Shown: piece by piece, positions 26,401 to 35,926 of the stretch
Numbering within the stretch: position 1 is the stretch's first letter
How the letters are laid out: every line of letters begins with the position of its first letter
Source of the DNA: JBBQZU01 sp038207425
GTDB taxonomy: Bacteria; Bacteroidota; Bacteroidia; Flavobacteriales_D; Cryomorphaceae
Reading direction: 5' to 3'
Assembly: GCA_038207425.1 (NCBI GenBank)
Contig: JBBQZU010000001.1
Coordinates: forward strand, 186,001-250,000
DNA: 64,000 bases
Translations under genes and position numbers: made by a program
The notes under the pieces: model-generated
Seen by the model: only the letters and a program-made list of their open reading frames with translations
What the model was told of the DNA's origin: nothing
Database searches by the model: none

Positions 26401-28112
26401 GCTTTTTTGATTATGGCGTGATGATTTCCACACTGCTGTTCATTGCAGTATATGGCGCATGGAAAACCAGAGTAAATAAGAACATTGATTCCTATTTGCT
26501 TGGCGATAAGCAGTTGAAATGGGGCACAATAGGCCTTTCGGTTATGGCCACGCAAGCAAGTGCAGTTACATTTATCAGCGTGCCGGGGCAAGCTTATGAG
26601 TCGGGTATGGCATTCGTGCAAAACTACCTGGGCTTGCCTATAGCGCTTATTCTTGTTTCGGCAGTATTCATTCCGCTGTACTATAAGCTTAAGGTATTTA
26701 CGGCTTATGAGTTTCTTGAAAAGCGATTCGACTTAAAAAGCAGACTTCTTGCCGCAAGTATATTTCTGGTGCAGCGCGGTTTGGCAGCAGGAATCACCAT
26801 TTATGCACCTGCCATCGTGCTTTCGTCAGTGCTCGGATGGAATTTGTCAAGCACCATAGTTGTAGTTGGAGTTTTGGTAATAGGCTACACCGTATCAGGG
26901 GGTACACGGGCAGTGAGTCTGACTCAAAAGTGGCAGATGTCGGTAATTCTTCTCGGTATGGCTATAGCTTTTGGCATGATCGTGCGCAGCCTTCCGGAAA
27001 ATGTCGGGTTGTGGAAGGGCCTTCAACTTGCAGGAAAAATGGGTAAGACTGAAGCTATCAATTTCAGTTTTGATATTAAAGAGCGCTATACCTTTTGGTC
27101 CGGTTTACTCGGAGGTTTTTTTCTGTCGCTCTCGTATTTTGGAACAGATCAATCGCAGGTGCAGCGGTATATTGGCGGAAAGAACATTCGTGAAAGTCGC
27201 ATGGGGCTTATGTTCAATGCGGTTTTGAAAATTCCGATGCAGTTTTTTATTCTACTCATTGGGGTCATGTTGTTTATCTTTTTCCAGTTTCAAAGGCATG
27301 ATGTGCTTTTTGATGCCACTTCACTCAAAAAGTTGGAAGATGCAGGCTATTCAAATGAACTGAATGATTTGCGCGCAGCGCATTATAGCCTTCATAAGTT
27401 GCGGGGTGCCGCTGCTTATTCGCTTCTTGATGCCATGGATTCCGGAAATGAAGCGCTTGTAAATGAAAGGCAGCTTGAGTTAATGAAGCTCAATTCGAAG
27501 GCATTTGCCGTAAGGGATGAAGCGAAGGGGCTGGTAAAGGAAATATTCCCGGAGCAAAAGCAGCCCGATTCAGATTATGTTTTTATTACTTACATACTTA
27601 CGTTTATGCCCATAGGTCTTGTTGGGCTGTTGGTTGCCATCATACTCGCCGCTGCCATGTCGAGCACTGCGGGTGAGCTAAATGCCCTGGGTTCTACTTC
27701 GGCCATTGATATTTATAAGCGGGTTATTAAACCCGAAGCAAGTGACCGACATTATGTATTGGCTTCAAAGTGGCTTACCGCATTTTGGGGCGCTGTAGCT
27801 GTGGGTTTTGCGCTATTTGCAGATATGCTGGAAAACTTAATTGAAGCCGTGAATATTCTTGGAAGTATATTTTATGGTACCATATTGGGCATATTTATTA
27901 CTGCTTTCTTTTTGAAGTATGTGAAGGGTCATGCTGTTTTTCTGGCCGCACTGCTTAGTCAAGTTCTTGTGATTGTGCTTTACATCGTTTATAAAGAGAA
28001 GATTTCGTACTTACTTTTCAACGCTATCGGCTGTTTGTTGGTGATGGGAATGAGCTCACTTTTTTCAATTATTGAAGCACAAAAAAAGTCTCCCGAAGAA
28101 GACTTTCTATAA
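26397..28112 (+). CDS. Sodium:solute symporter (SSS family)
   Basis: A polytopic Na+-driven importer with at least twelve hydrophobic segments. The N-terminal DSYLLGDKQLKWGTIGLSVMATQASAVTFISVPGQAYESG is the core first unwound helix region of the family. The ATG at 26397 (MSFFDYGVMIS) overlaps the small ORF stop; an in-frame codon at 26316 lies inside that ORF and is rejected. A hydrophilic insertion of about 100 residues (roughly 300-400, with QFQRHDVLFDATSLKKLEDAG) separates helices and is common in Bacteroidota members. The substrate is unknown. The adjacent deacetylase hints at a sugar or sialic-acid-like compound. Confidence 0.9.
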   Translation: MSFFDYGVMISTLLFIAVYGAWKTRVNKNIDSYLLGDKQLKWGTIGLSVMATQASAVTFISVPGQAYESGMAFVQNYLGLPIALILVSAVFIPLYYKLKVFTAYEFLEKRFDLKSRLLAASIFLVQRGLAAGITIYAPAIVLSSVLGWNLSSTIVVVGVLVIGYTVSGGTRAVSLTQKWQMSVILLGMAIAFGMIVRSLPENVGLWKGLQLAGKMGKTEAINFSFDIKERYTFWSGLLGGFFLSLSYFGTDQSQVQRYIGGKNIRESRMGLMFNAVLKIPMQFFILLIGVMLFIFFQFQRHDVLFDATSLKKLEDAGYSNELNDLRAAHYSLHKLRGAAAYSLLDAMDSGNEALVNERQLELMKLNSKAFAVRDEAKGLVKEIFPEQKQPDSDYVFITYILTFMPIGLVGLLVAIILAAAMSSTAGELNALGSTSAIDIYKRVIKPEASDRHYVLASKWLTAFWGAVAVGFALFADMLENLIEAVNILGSIFYGTILGIFITAFFLKYVKGHAVFLAALLSQVLVIVLYIVYKEKISYLLFNAIGCLLVMGMSSLFSIIEAQKKSPEEDFL

Positions 28113-28134
28113 TTCGCTATGAGTTGAGCGATTC

Positions 28135-28974
28135 TTATTTTCCCCCAAGGGTCTTAATCAGATCCTGATTCATCTTTACATATTCGTCATACTTGGCTTC
28201 CTGAGAGAGTACCAGTGAGCGTTGGGCAGTTTGCAGCGCCATTTTTTTGTCGCCATTGAGTTGATAGGCTTTGGCAAGCGTATGTGTATTCCAGAAACGC
28301 TCGTTTATTGACACAGATTTTTGAGCCCACTCTAGTACTTTCTTTGGGTCTTTGCCGGCGCGCATATAATAGCTTGCAGCATTCTCATAGAAACCATGCA
28401 GGTTGTTTATTTCTTTAATTTTTGTTTCAATGCTTTGCTCGGCGTAGAGATCAGTTTCAACTTTGATAGGAACTGTAAAGGCTTTCTTGCCCCAAGTCAT
28501 TATAAGATTAGCTGAGTAGTCAGTGGCGTTTTCAATAGTGAACCGCATACGCTCGGCCATTATTTCTGCATCGCTAAATCTGGCTTCTACTTTGGCCACA
28601 TCGAGCTTCGCGTCGTAGCTGCCTGAGCCGCTTTGATCCCAATTTGAATTCAACAATACTGTAATGCTGCGCTCAGTAGGAATGGTGAAGAGCGCATATG
28701 AACCGGCTTTCACATCTATTCCACCGAAGTTGGCATCGGTGCTGAATGTGATTTTGGTAGCGCGGTTGGCTCCGGTTCTCCACATTTCATTATAAGGTAC
28801 TACATCACCCCAAATACTTCGGTTGTTTACTGCGGGGCTGCTGTATTCTACTTCAATATCTGTAAGGCCTACAGTTTGAAATACTTTCGCTTTGGGGCTT
28901 GGTGCAGGTAGGTTTTGACCAATTAGCATTTGGCTTGCCACTACTGAAATGGCAACAAGAAGGAACTTTTTCAT
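28135..28974 (-). CDS. DUF2911 secreted protein
   Basis: The signal peptide (MKKFLLVAISVVASQMLIGQ) is followed by a DUF2911 domain: PSPKAKVFQTVGLTDIEVEYSSPAVNNRSIWGDVVPYNEMWRTGANRAT is the hallmark, with FTIPTERSITVLLN and NWDQSGSGSYD later. The last 80 residues are helical and TPR-like (ASYYMRAGKDPKKVLEWAQKSV, HTLAKAYQLNGDKKMAL). Function is unknown, and the protein is predicted to be periplasmic. It lies 28 bp after clpX on the same strand without a visible promoter, so it may be the last gene of the tig-clpP-clpX transcript. Confidence 0.88.
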   Translation of the reverse strand: MKKFLLVAISVVASQMLIGQNLPAPSPKAKVFQTVGLTDIEVEYSSPAVNNRSIWGDVVPYNEMWRTGANRATKITFSTDANFGGIDVKAGSYALFTIPTERSITVLLNSNWDQSGSGSYDAKLDVAKVEARFSDAEIMAERMRFTIENATDYSANLIMTWGKKAFTVPIKVETDLYAEQSIETKIKEINNLHGFYENAASYYMRAGKDPKKVLEWAQKSVSINERFWNTHTLAKAYQLNGDKKMALQTAQRSLVLSQEAKYDEYVKMNQDLIKTLGGK

Positions 28975-29002
28975 AGGATAAACGTGGTTTTTGGGTTTTA
29001 GA

Positions 29003-30250
29003 TTAAGCTACTTTGAGCTGAGATATTTTCGACTTGCTGAATTTTTCATTTGCAAACGAAAGAGTGATTTTAAAGGATTTTATATCCGGATTCGAAGGTA
29101 ATTCAAACATCAGGTCGGTCATGATAGCTTCGCAGATTGATCTCAATCCACGGGCGCCAAGCTTGTAGGTCATTGCTTTATCTACAATGAAATCAAATAC
29201 TTCCTTTTCAAAAGTGAGTTTGACCCCATCCATTTCGAAAAGCTTTACATATTGCTTCATTATGGCATTACGCGGTTCGGTAATAATGCGTCGCAGCGTT
29301 TCGCGGTCAAGCGGATTAAGGAAGGTCAATACCGGAAATCGACCAATAAGTTCAGGTATAAGCCCAAAACTTCTAAGGTCAGACGGAGCCACATATTGCA
29401 ACATATTGCCATCATCATACACCAGATTTTCCTGGCTTGAGCTATATCCGATGGTAGAAGTTTTGACCCTTCTCTTTATGATTTTCTGAATACCGTCAAA
29501 AGCACCTCCACATACGAACAGGATGTTTTTGGTATTGATCTGAATCATTTTTTGTTCGGGGTGTTTACGTCCACCTTGCGGGGGTACGTTTACCTCAGCA
29601 CCTTCGAGCAGTTTCAGAAGTGCTTGCTGCACACCTTCGCCGCTTACATCACGTGTTATGCTGGCGTTATCGCCCTTTCGGGCAATTTTGTCAATTTCAT
29701 CTATGAACACTATACCACGTTCGGCAAGGCTTACGTCGTAATCGGCTGACTGCAGCAGCCTTGAGAGTATGCTTTCTACATCCTCGCCTACATAACCTGC
29801 TTCGGTAAGAATGGTGGCGTCGGCAATGCAAAAAGGTACATTTAGCATTTTGGCAATGGTTTTGGCGAGCAATGTCTTACCAGTACCTGTTTCACCAACC
29901 AGGATGATATTTGATTTTTCAATCTCTACGTCATCGCCCTGTTTGTCGGGTTTTTGCAAAAGCCTTTTATAATGGTTGTAAACTGCCACGCTCAAAACGC
30001 GTTTAGCGGCATCCTGACCAATGACGTAGTTGTCGAGATAGGCTTTAATTTCAGAAGGCTTCTGGAGTGCAATGCTCGATTCAAGTTCTTTAGAAGCTTT
30101 TTGCGAAAGCTCCTCCTTTATAATACTTTGCGCCTGAACGATGCAGCTATCGCAAATATGTCCTGATACCCCTGCAATGAGCACATTTACTTCACTCTTA
30201 TTGCGTCCGCAAAATGAGCACTTAATTTCTCTTTTTTCAGTATGGGCCAT
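29003..30250 (-). CDS. clpX: ClpXP protease ATPase subunit ClpX
   Basis: ClpX unfolds substrates and feeds them into ClpP. The N-terminal zinc-binding domain has C11, C14, C33 and C36. Walker A GETGTGKT is at 119-126, Walker B VFIDEIDK at 181-188, and the pore and sensor regions follow. The ClpP-docking loop reads [11 protein letters not shown], with IGY where E. coli has IGF. Length is 415 aa. It follows clpP by 28 bp, in the common order tig-clpP-clpX. Confidence 0.97.
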   Translation of the reverse strand: MAHTEKREIKCSFCGRNKSEVNVLIAGVSGHICDSCIVQAQSIIKEELSQKASKELESSIALQKPSEIKAYLDNYVIGQDAAKRVLSVAVYNHYKRLLQKPDKQGDDVEIEKSNIILVGETGTGKTLLAKTIAKMLNVPFCIADATILTEAGYVGEDVESILSRLLQSADYDVSLAERGIVFIDEIDKIARKGDNASITRDVSGEGVQQALLKLLEGAEVNVPPQGGRKHPEQKMIQINTKNILFVCGGAFDGIQKIIKRRVKTSTIGYSSSQENLVYDDGNMLQYVAPSDLRSFGLIPELIGRFPVLTFLNPLDRETLRRIITEPRNAIMKQYVKLFEMDGVKLTFEKEVFDFIVDKAMTYKLGARGLRSICEAIMTDLMFELPSNPDIKSFKITLSFANEKFSKSKISQLKVA

Positions 30251-30278
30251 CCGTAACTATTGTTGGAGCGAAATGATT

Positions 30279-30947
30279 TTAATGTTTAGGATTCTTTACC
30301 AATACATCGTCAATCATACCGTAATCGCGTGCTTCTTCAGATGTCATCCAAAAGTCGCGGTCACTGTCTTCATGAACCTTATCGTAAGTCTGTCCGCTAT
30401 GGTTTGCGATAATATCATAGAGCTCTTTTCGCAATTTGATAATCTCTCTTGCGGTTATTTCTATATCAGAAGCCTGGCCTTGTGCACCACCAAGCGGCTG
30501 GTGTATCATAATGCGCGAATGTTTGAGCGCAGTACGCTTTCCTTTGGCACCCGCGCATAGAAGCACTGCACCCATAGAAGCCGCAATACCTGTGCAAATT
30601 GTGGCCACATCAGGGGTGATATATTGCATGGTATCGTATATACCGAGACCTGCGTATACCGAGCCTCCGGGCGAATTTAGGTATATCTGAATATCCTTTT
30701 TTGGGTCAGCACTTTCCAGAAAAAGCAGTTGGGCCTGTATAATATTGGCCACCTGATCGTCAATACCAGTGCCAAGGAATATGATTCTGTCCATCATAAG
30801 TCTTGAGAAAACGTCCATCTGGGCTACATTGAGCTGACGTTCTTCAATGATGTATGGAGTAAGGTTGCGCACATAGTCATGCATGGTAAGGCTGCTAATG
30901 CCTTTGTGCCTTGTTGCGTATTTGAGAAATTCGTTATTGTCTGACAT
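30279..30947 (-). CDS. clpP: ATP-dependent Clp protease proteolytic subunit ClpP
   Basis: A serine peptidase forming the tetradecameric chamber used by ClpX. The catalytic residues are Ser124 in [11 protein letters not shown], His149 in IMIHQPLGG and the Asp within DSDRD (194-198). The [10 protein letters not shown] oxyanion region is at 91-100. The 222-aa length includes a short N-terminal extension that may be processed. It lies between tig and clpX in one operon. Confidence 0.97.
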   Translation of the reverse strand: MSDNNEFLKYATRHKGISSLTMHDYVRNLTPYIIEERQLNVAQMDVFSRLMMDRIIFLGTGIDDQVANIIQAQLLFLESADPKKDIQIYLNSPGGSVYAGLGIYDTMQYITPDVATICTGIAASMGAVLLCAGAKGKRTALKHSRIMIHQPLGGAQGQASDIEITAREIIKLRKELYDIIANHSGQTYDKVHEDSDRDFWMTSEEARDYGMIDDVLVKNPKH

Positions 30948-30985
30948 GTAGTTTTTTAGTTAAAAAAATCAATTGAAGTTAGCTG

Positions 30986-32350
30986 TTAATGTCTTACCGG
31001 TTCACGTTCAGCAATAGCAACAAACTCGGCGAAAGATACTTCCTTTTCGGAAACGTTGGCACGCTCACGACCTAATGCAATCAGCTTTTCATTGTACAAA
31101 CGGTCGTAAATTCCGCGGGCATTTTCGGACTTTGAGAGCATATTGAGCGCATTTTTTCGAAGCTCTTCTTCGTCGGGCCTTGGCATTCCGTATTGGGCAT
31201 ATTGCGCTGCAAGTGCATCCATGCCGTTATTCAGCACTTCATCAGGCAGTACTTCTATCGCTTTTTTGCCGATAAGTTGGTTCATTATAAGTTCCCATTG
31301 AAGGCTTTTGCGGTAGTTGGGGTAATCGAAGTCGAGCTGTTCTGTTGAAATGGGTTTCTCATTGGTAGCCAAAATCCATCTTTTCATAAAATTGTCGGGA
31401 AGGTTCGGATTAAACTTCTGCAATAATAATTCTGCAAGGTCTCTCCTGAAAAGCGTATTGCTTTCGTTGATATAGTTTTCGCCGATATCCTTTTTGAGTC
31501 TGGCTTTGAATTCTTCAGTATTGCTTACTTCACCTTCGCCTTGGTATTTATCAAAAAGCTCTTGATTAAGTTCAGCGGGCTTTATTTCTTTGATAATACT
31601 TATGTTGTATTTGAAATTGGTATGCAGGTGGTGAACTTGCTCATGGGTAATCCCGAGCATTTTGCCCAGCTCATCGTGGTTTGCCGCAAGGCTATGTGGA
31701 TTTACCACCGCTGAATCGCCTGCTCTCTGTCCGAGCAGCTTTTGTTTGCCTTCATCGGTTACAGTTTCCATGAAAACCGTGGATGATTTCATAATGCCAC
31801 CTGGCTTTATTTCGTCATGCTGATCGAGCTCAATCAGGTCGCCCATCATGATAGAATTTGCGCTTACAATTTCCACGTCGTTTATCTCGCCGTAGCGCTT
31901 GCTGATTTGCTGAATTCTTTCTTCTACCATTTCATCATCCACACGGATCTTGTAGAATGTGATCTTATCGCTCTTTTCAATTTCCACATTGAGTTCAGGA
32001 GCCAGACCGAGCTCATATACAAATTCAAAATCACCGGGATTTTCCCAATCGCCTTGTTCATGGTGATTGTCGCTCGGCAGCGGGCTGCCAAGCACATTGA
32101 GTTTATTGTCGCGTATATAGTTTTGTATTCCATCGTTCAGCATTTTATTGAGCTCCTCGGCAAGCAGTGCTTTGCCATAGCGGTTCTTTACAATTCCGAG
32201 CGGCACCTTACCCTGGCGGAAACCCGGCATTGAAACTTGCCGGCGGTATTTTTTCAGGGCTTCATCAAGCTGGCTATTATAATCCGATGGGTGGATTTTG
32301 ATCTTCAAAAATGCGCTTTGTGTGTCTATACGCTCCTCAGTAATATTCAT
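30986..32350 (-). CDS. tig: Trigger factor
   Basis: A ribosome-associated chaperone for nascent chains. The N-terminal ribosome-binding signature is recognisable in VSMPGFRQGKVPLGIVKNRYG (about 35-55), equivalent to the GFRxGKxP motif of E. coli. The PPIase-like middle domain is divergent, without a clear FKBP active site (SIMMGDLIELDQHDEIKPGG), which is usual in Bacteroidota. The C-terminal helical arms follow. Length is 454 aa. It is the first gene of the tig-clpP-clpX run, with a -7 element at 32398-32405. Confidence 0.92.
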   Translation of the reverse strand: MNITEERIDTQSAFLKIKIHPSDYNSQLDEALKKYRRQVSMPGFRQGKVPLGIVKNRYGKALLAEELNKMLNDGIQNYIRDNKLNVLGSPLPSDNHHEQGDWENPGDFEFVYELGLAPELNVEIEKSDKITFYKIRVDDEMVEERIQQISKRYGEINDVEIVSANSIMMGDLIELDQHDEIKPGGIMKSSTVFMETVTDEGKQKLLGQRAGDSAVVNPHSLAANHDELGKMLGITHEQVHHLHTNFKYNISIIKEIKPAELNQELFDKYQGEGEVSNTEEFKARLKKDIGENYINESNTLFRRDLAELLLQKFNPNLPDNFMKRWILATNEKPISTEQLDFDYPNYRKSLQWELIMNQLIGKKAIEVLPDEVLNNGMDALAAQYAQYGMPRPDEEELRKNALNMLSKSENARGIYDRLYNEKLIALGRERANVSEKEVSFAEFVAIAEREPVRH

Positions 32351-32397
32351 TCTTACAAGCTGTTACGGTTGTTTATCGGGAATTTTTGTTCGGGCTG

Positions 32398-32405
32398 CAA
32401 ATATA
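32398..32405 (-). promoter_or_regulatory. -7 element (TATATTTG) of the tig-clpPX operon
   Basis: An exact TAnnTTTG on the minus strand, 47 nt upstream of the tig ATG. No good TTG lies at the correct spacing. Confidence 0.5.
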
Positions 32406-32506
32406 GATAATATTTCTGCTTTATCCATGCTTACAACTTGGTGCTATAGGCATGCTCTCGCTGTAAATCACTTTCTTGAACACAATTTACAAACTGTTAA
32501 AAATAA

Positions 32507-32540
32507 AAAATGACCGCTGGTTTATGCCGGCAGTCATTTT
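32507..32540 (-). terminator. Terminator after metK
   Basis: AAAATGACcGCtGG pairs with the segment ending GCAGTCATTTT through G-U-tolerant complementarity around a TTTAT loop. A T-rich run follows on the minus strand. It lies 20 bp beyond the metK stop. Confidence 0.75.
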
Positions 32541-32559
32541 ATTCAATTGAAAAACGAGA

Positions 32560-33858
32560 TCAGAGACTGAATGCTTTTTTAATATCATCAACCCTGTCTA
32601 ATTTCTCCCATGTGAAAAGTTCTACTTCTAGGTTTAGCGTTTCCTTTCCGGAACCATTCTGCCGGTTGAAGGTCTTAGTTACCTTCGTGCTTTCACGGCC
32701 CATATGCCCGTATGCTGCAGACTCAGCATAAATAGGGGCTCTGAGTTTAAGGTTTTTCTCAATCATGCCCGGGCGCAGGTCAAAAAGCGTTTTTACAATT
32801 TCGGCAATTTCGCTGTTGGTCATGTTTACTTTGGCAGTGCCATAAGTATCAATGAAAACGCCCATCGGTTTTACCACACCAATGGCATACGATACCTGAA
32901 CCAGAATCTGATCAGCTACACCTGCTGCTACAAGATTTTTGGCAATGTGGCGTGCAGCGTATGCGGCTGAACGGTCTACTTTGCTGGGGTCCTTTCCGGA
33001 GAATGCACCTCCACCGTGCGCGCCTTTACCACCGTATGTATCAACGATGATTTTTCTACCTGTAAGGCCTGTATCTCCATGAGGGCCGCCTATTACAAAC
33101 TTTCCTGTAGGATTTACGTGGTAGGTTATTTTGTCGCCGAATAATTTCTGGATATGTGGGGGCAATTGTCGAATAACCCGTGGCATGAGAATTCTCTTTA
33201 CGTCATGAGCTATCTGATCGCACATTTCGCGCTCAGCGCGGTCTATGGTTTCCTGGGTATCTGATACTGGAAGTATAAATTCATCATGCTGTGTTGATAG
33301 CACAATGGTGTCAATTCGCTGCGGATGATGGTCATCTGAGTATTCAATAGTTACCTGCGATTTTGAATCAGGGCGTAGATATTTTATTTCATTGTTTTCT
33401 CTGCGCAGTGCTGCAAGTTCTCTCAGAATGCGGTGCGAGAGGTCTAATGCCAACGGCATCAGATTTTCTGTTTCATTGGTGGCATAACCGAACATCATGC
33501 CCTGATCGCCGGCACCTTGTTCTTCAGGGTTTCCCCGATCTACACCACGGTTTATGTCAGGACTTTGCTCATGCAAGGCACTGAGCACACCGCATGAATT
33601 GCCTTCAAACATATATTCGCCTTTGGTATACCCAATGCGGTTTATTACATCGCGTGCTACCTGCTGTACATCGATATAGGTTGCTGACTTTATCTCACCC
33701 GCCAGGATTACTTGTCCGGTTGTTACAAGGGTTTCGCATGCTACCTTGGCATGTGGGTCGAATGCAAGAAAATGGTCTAAAATTGCATCAGAAATCTGGT
33801 CTGCAACTTTATCGGGATGGCCTTCAGATACTGACTCTGAAGTGAATGAGTAAGGCAT
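32560..33858 (-). CDS. metK: S-adenosylmethionine synthetase
   Basis: MetK makes SAM from methionine and ATP. Family motifs [16 protein letters not shown] (near residue 14) and the P-loop-like [21 protein letters not shown] are intact, and the 432-aa length is typical of Bacteroidota. The roughly 105-nt leader contains a SAM-II-like riboswitch directly after the transcription start region, so expression should fall when SAM is abundant. The gene is monocistronic, with a terminator downstream. It complements ahcY at 46659 in the methyl cycle. Confidence 0.98.
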   Translation of the reverse strand: MPYSFTSESVSEGHPDKVADQISDAILDHFLAFDPHAKVACETLVTTGQVILAGEIKSATYIDVQQVARDVINRIGYTKGEYMFEGNSCGVLSALHEQSPDINRGVDRGNPEEQGAGDQGMMFGYATNETENLMPLALDLSHRILRELAALRRENNEIKYLRPDSKSQVTIEYSDDHHPQRIDTIVLSTQHDEFILPVSDTQETIDRAEREMCDQIAHDVKRILMPRVIRQLPPHIQKLFGDKITYHVNPTGKFVIGGPHGDTGLTGRKIIVDTYGGKGAHGGGAFSGKDPSKVDRSAAYAARHIAKNLVAAGVADQILVQVSYAIGVVKPMGVFIDTYGTAKVNMTNSEIAEIVKTLFDLRPGMIEKNLKLRAPIYAESAAYGHMGRESTKVTKTFNRQNGSGKETLNLEVELFTWEKLDRVDDIKKAFSL

Positions 33859-33910
33859 GAACTGTGTTAGGTTGAATTAATAAATTTCCTTGATGCGAGC
33901 AGATTTGAAC

Positions 33911-33965
33911 TGCATTTTTAGCATTTTTTTGAGTGGTTGCAATAGGCCAAATCTTTCCACCAAGG
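33911..33965 (-). ncRNA. SAM-II-like riboswitch in the metK leader
   Basis: On the minus strand the leader contains GGTGG, AAAGATTTG, CCTATTGCAACCAC, then CAAAAAAATGCTAAAAA. This order and these bases match the SAM-II (SAM-alpha) core as I remember it: a P1 hairpin GTGG/CCAC, a GATTTG strand, the conserved TTGCA, and the 3' strand ATGCTAAAAA forming the pseudoknot. It begins a few nucleotides after the predicted start site and lies 53 nt before the metK ATG. The gene context makes SAM sensing the expected role. A covariance-model search has not been run. Confidence 0.78.
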
Positions 33966-33970
33966 CGCGA

Positions 33971-33978
33971 CAAAAATA
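33971..33978 (-). promoter_or_regulatory. -7 element (TATTTTTG) of metK
   Basis: An exact TAnnTTTG on the minus strand, immediately upstream of the riboswitch. The transcript would start within or just before the aptamer's 5' edge. Confidence 0.6.
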
Positions 33979-33999
33979 GAAAAAATCAATTCGCGGAAC

Positions 34000-34902
34000 C
34001 TATTGTGTTAGCGATTTGAAAACATCTTCTAATTTGCGCTTCTCACGCCGCATTTCTTCAATGGTAATTTGCTCGGCTGCTACCATTGCCATAAGCGATG
34101 GACCCAGGCCTCCATCTTTTTCACCTTCAATGAGGTACTTGCTTTCGCCTATTGATTTTACGGCAATCACTCCTGGCAACTGACTGAACTTAACTTCATC
34201 AATATTTGCCGAAAGGTGTAGCATAATTACTTCGGTATCTTTTAGATTCCCCAGCATTTCCACCGTACCATCGGCTACTATTTCGCCGAGTTTTATAATA
34301 ATTGCCCTATTGCAGATTGATTCAACCTCCTGCATAATATGGGTGCTAAGGAGCACTGTTTTTTCTTTGCCTATGCGCTTTATCAATGTCCTTATATCAT
34401 CGAGTTGGTTGGGGTCAAGACCACTTGTAGGTTCATCAAGTATGAGCACTTTCGGGTCGTGTATAAGCGCTTGGGCAATGCCTACTCTCTGCCGATATCC
34501 CTTTGACAGAGTACCTATACGCTTGTGAGCTTCAGGTGAAAGCCCCACCATTTCTACCATTTCATCCACCCGTTTCTTTCGGTTTTTCACCCCGTACATA
34601 CCTGCTACAAAACTCAGGTATTCCCTGATGTACATTTCATGATACAGCGGGTTATTTTCAGGAAGGTAGCCTACATTGCGGCGCACGTCAAGCGAATTTT
34701 CATAAATATCATACCCGCTTACTTTTACACTGCCGCTGCTCGGAGGTAAATAGCAGGTTATAATTTTCATCATGGTTGATTTGCCCGCTCCGTTTGGTCC
34801 AAGAAAGCCCACTACCTCACCGGGATTTACACTAAAACTCACCCCTTTCAGAGCTGCCTGATTACCGTAATATTTTGTGACGTTGTGAATCTCGAGCGAC
34901 AA
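34000..34902 (-). CDS. gldA: GldA-type ABC transporter ATP-binding protein
   Basis: The ATPase of an ABC exporter. In gliding Bacteroidota, GldA works with GldF and GldG and is required for gliding motility. Walker A GPNGAGKST is at 35-43, followed by the ABC signature LSKGYRQRVGIAQAL, Walker B VLILDEPTSGLDP, and the H-loop LSTHIMQEVES. The 300-aa length and the YLPENNPLYHEMYIREYLSFVAGMYG segment fit the GldA group well. The start is TTG at 34902. GldF and GldG are not adjacent, which is usual. The upstream promoter (34922-34950) points away from rsgA. Confidence 0.87.
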   Translation of the reverse strand: MSLEIHNVTKYYGNQAALKGVSFSVNPGEVVGFLGPNGAGKSTMMKIITCYLPPSSGSVKVSGYDIYENSLDVRRNVGYLPENNPLYHEMYIREYLSFVAGMYGVKNRKKRVDEMVEMVGLSPEAHKRIGTLSKGYRQRVGIAQALIHDPKVLILDEPTSGLDPNQLDDIRTLIKRIGKEKTVLLSTHIMQEVESICNRAIIIKLGEIVADGTVEMLGNLKDTEVIMLHLSANIDEVKFSQLPGVIAVKSIGESKYLIEGEKDGGLGPSLMAMVAAEQITIEEMRREKRKLEDVFKSLTQ

Positions 34903-34921
34903 TTTTCTGCTTTATGAAGGG

Positions 34922-34950
34922 CGAATTTAGTCAATATCTGAGTGGGGCAA
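34922..34950 (-). promoter_or_regulatory. Bacteroidota-type promoter of gldA
   Basis: Minus-strand TTG (34948-34950), an 18-nt spacer and TAAATTCG (34922-34929, one mismatch to TAnnTTTG). It lies 20 nt before the TTG start codon. Confidence 0.55.
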
Positions 34951-34999
34951 TGAAAATCTGGGCGTGCAGGCGGTCATTGTGTTAATTTCGCGACAGCAT

Positions 35000-35926
35000 A
35001 TGCAAAGAGCCCGAATAGTAAAAAGCACAGGAAGTTGGTACATGGCCGAGCTGGATAATGGCGAAATGATAGCTTGCCGGGTGAAAGGAAAGTTTCGGCA
35101 GAGAAACTTACGCTCTACAAATCCGGTTGCGGTGGGCGATTGGGTAGGTATAGAAGGTGCCGAAGGTGAGTGGATGATCAGTGAAATTGAGGAAAGGTAT
35201 AATTACATCGTTCGCAAATCAGTGAATCTCTCTCATGAAAGCCATATAATAGCAAGCAATCTCGACAAGGCCATTCTGGTGGCTACAATGAAAAGCCCCA
35301 CTACTTTTCCGACTTTTATTGATAGATTTTGTCTGGCTGCCGAAATATTTCACATTCCTGTTGCCATCGTTTTTAATAAGGTGGATTTGCTCGATAGGGA
35401 TGAGCGGCACGTACTTTCTGATTTTATGACCACCTACAGCCACATTGGTTACGAAACCATAGCCTGCTCAGTAATTACTGGCGAAGGTCTTGATCAATTG
35501 TCAGCCATATTGAAGGATCAGATAAGCTTGCTCTCAGGTCATTCGGGCGTTGGCAAGTCAAGTTTGATCAACGCGATTGATCCCCGAATGAATTTGCGGA
35601 TTGGCGAAGTATCAGCGGCTCACCGCACCGGGCAACACACCACAACCTTTGCAGAAATGCACAGGCTTGCAATAGGTGGCTATATTGTAGACACACCTGG
35701 AATACGCGGCTTTGGGATGGTTGATATAAATAAGGAAGAGCTCGCAGGCTACTTTCCTGAAATGCGAAGCTTACTACCCAATTGCAAATTTTACAATTGC
35801 CTGCACATCAATGAGCCAGGCTGTGCAGTGAAAAAGGCGCTCGATGATGGCTTTCTTTCACCCACACGATACAATAGCTACCTGAGCATGTTTAACAATG
35901 ACAACGAAGAAACTTACCGAACATGA
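35000..35926 (+). CDS. rsgA: Ribosome small-subunit GTPase RsgA
   Basis: A circularly permuted GTPase that checks late 30S ribosome maturation. An N-terminal OB fold (KGKFRQRNLRSTNPVAVGDWVGIE) precedes G4 FNKVDL, then G1 GHSGVGKSSLINAI and G3 DTPGIRGFG. A C-terminal zinc knuckle has Cys and His in NCKFYNCLHINEPGC. The ATG at 35000 gives 308 aa; an upstream frame from 34964 would add 12 residues across the intergenic region and is not favoured. Its stop overlaps the dtd start by 4 bp, making a three-gene operon with dtd and the MazG-like gene. Confidence 0.95.
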   Translation: MQRARIVKSTGSWYMAELDNGEMIACRVKGKFRQRNLRSTNPVAVGDWVGIEGAEGEWMISEIEERYNYIVRKSVNLSHESHIIASNLDKAILVATMKSPTTFPTFIDRFCLAAEIFHIPVAIVFNKVDLLDRDERHVLSDFMTTYSHIGYETIACSVITGEGLDQLSAILKDQISLLSGHSGVGKSSLINAIDPRMNLRIGEVSAAHRTGQHTTTFAEMHRLAIGGYIVDTPGIRGFGMVDINKEELAGYFPEMRSLLPNCKFYNCLHINEPGCAVKKALDDGFLSPTRYNSYLSMFNNDNEETYRT

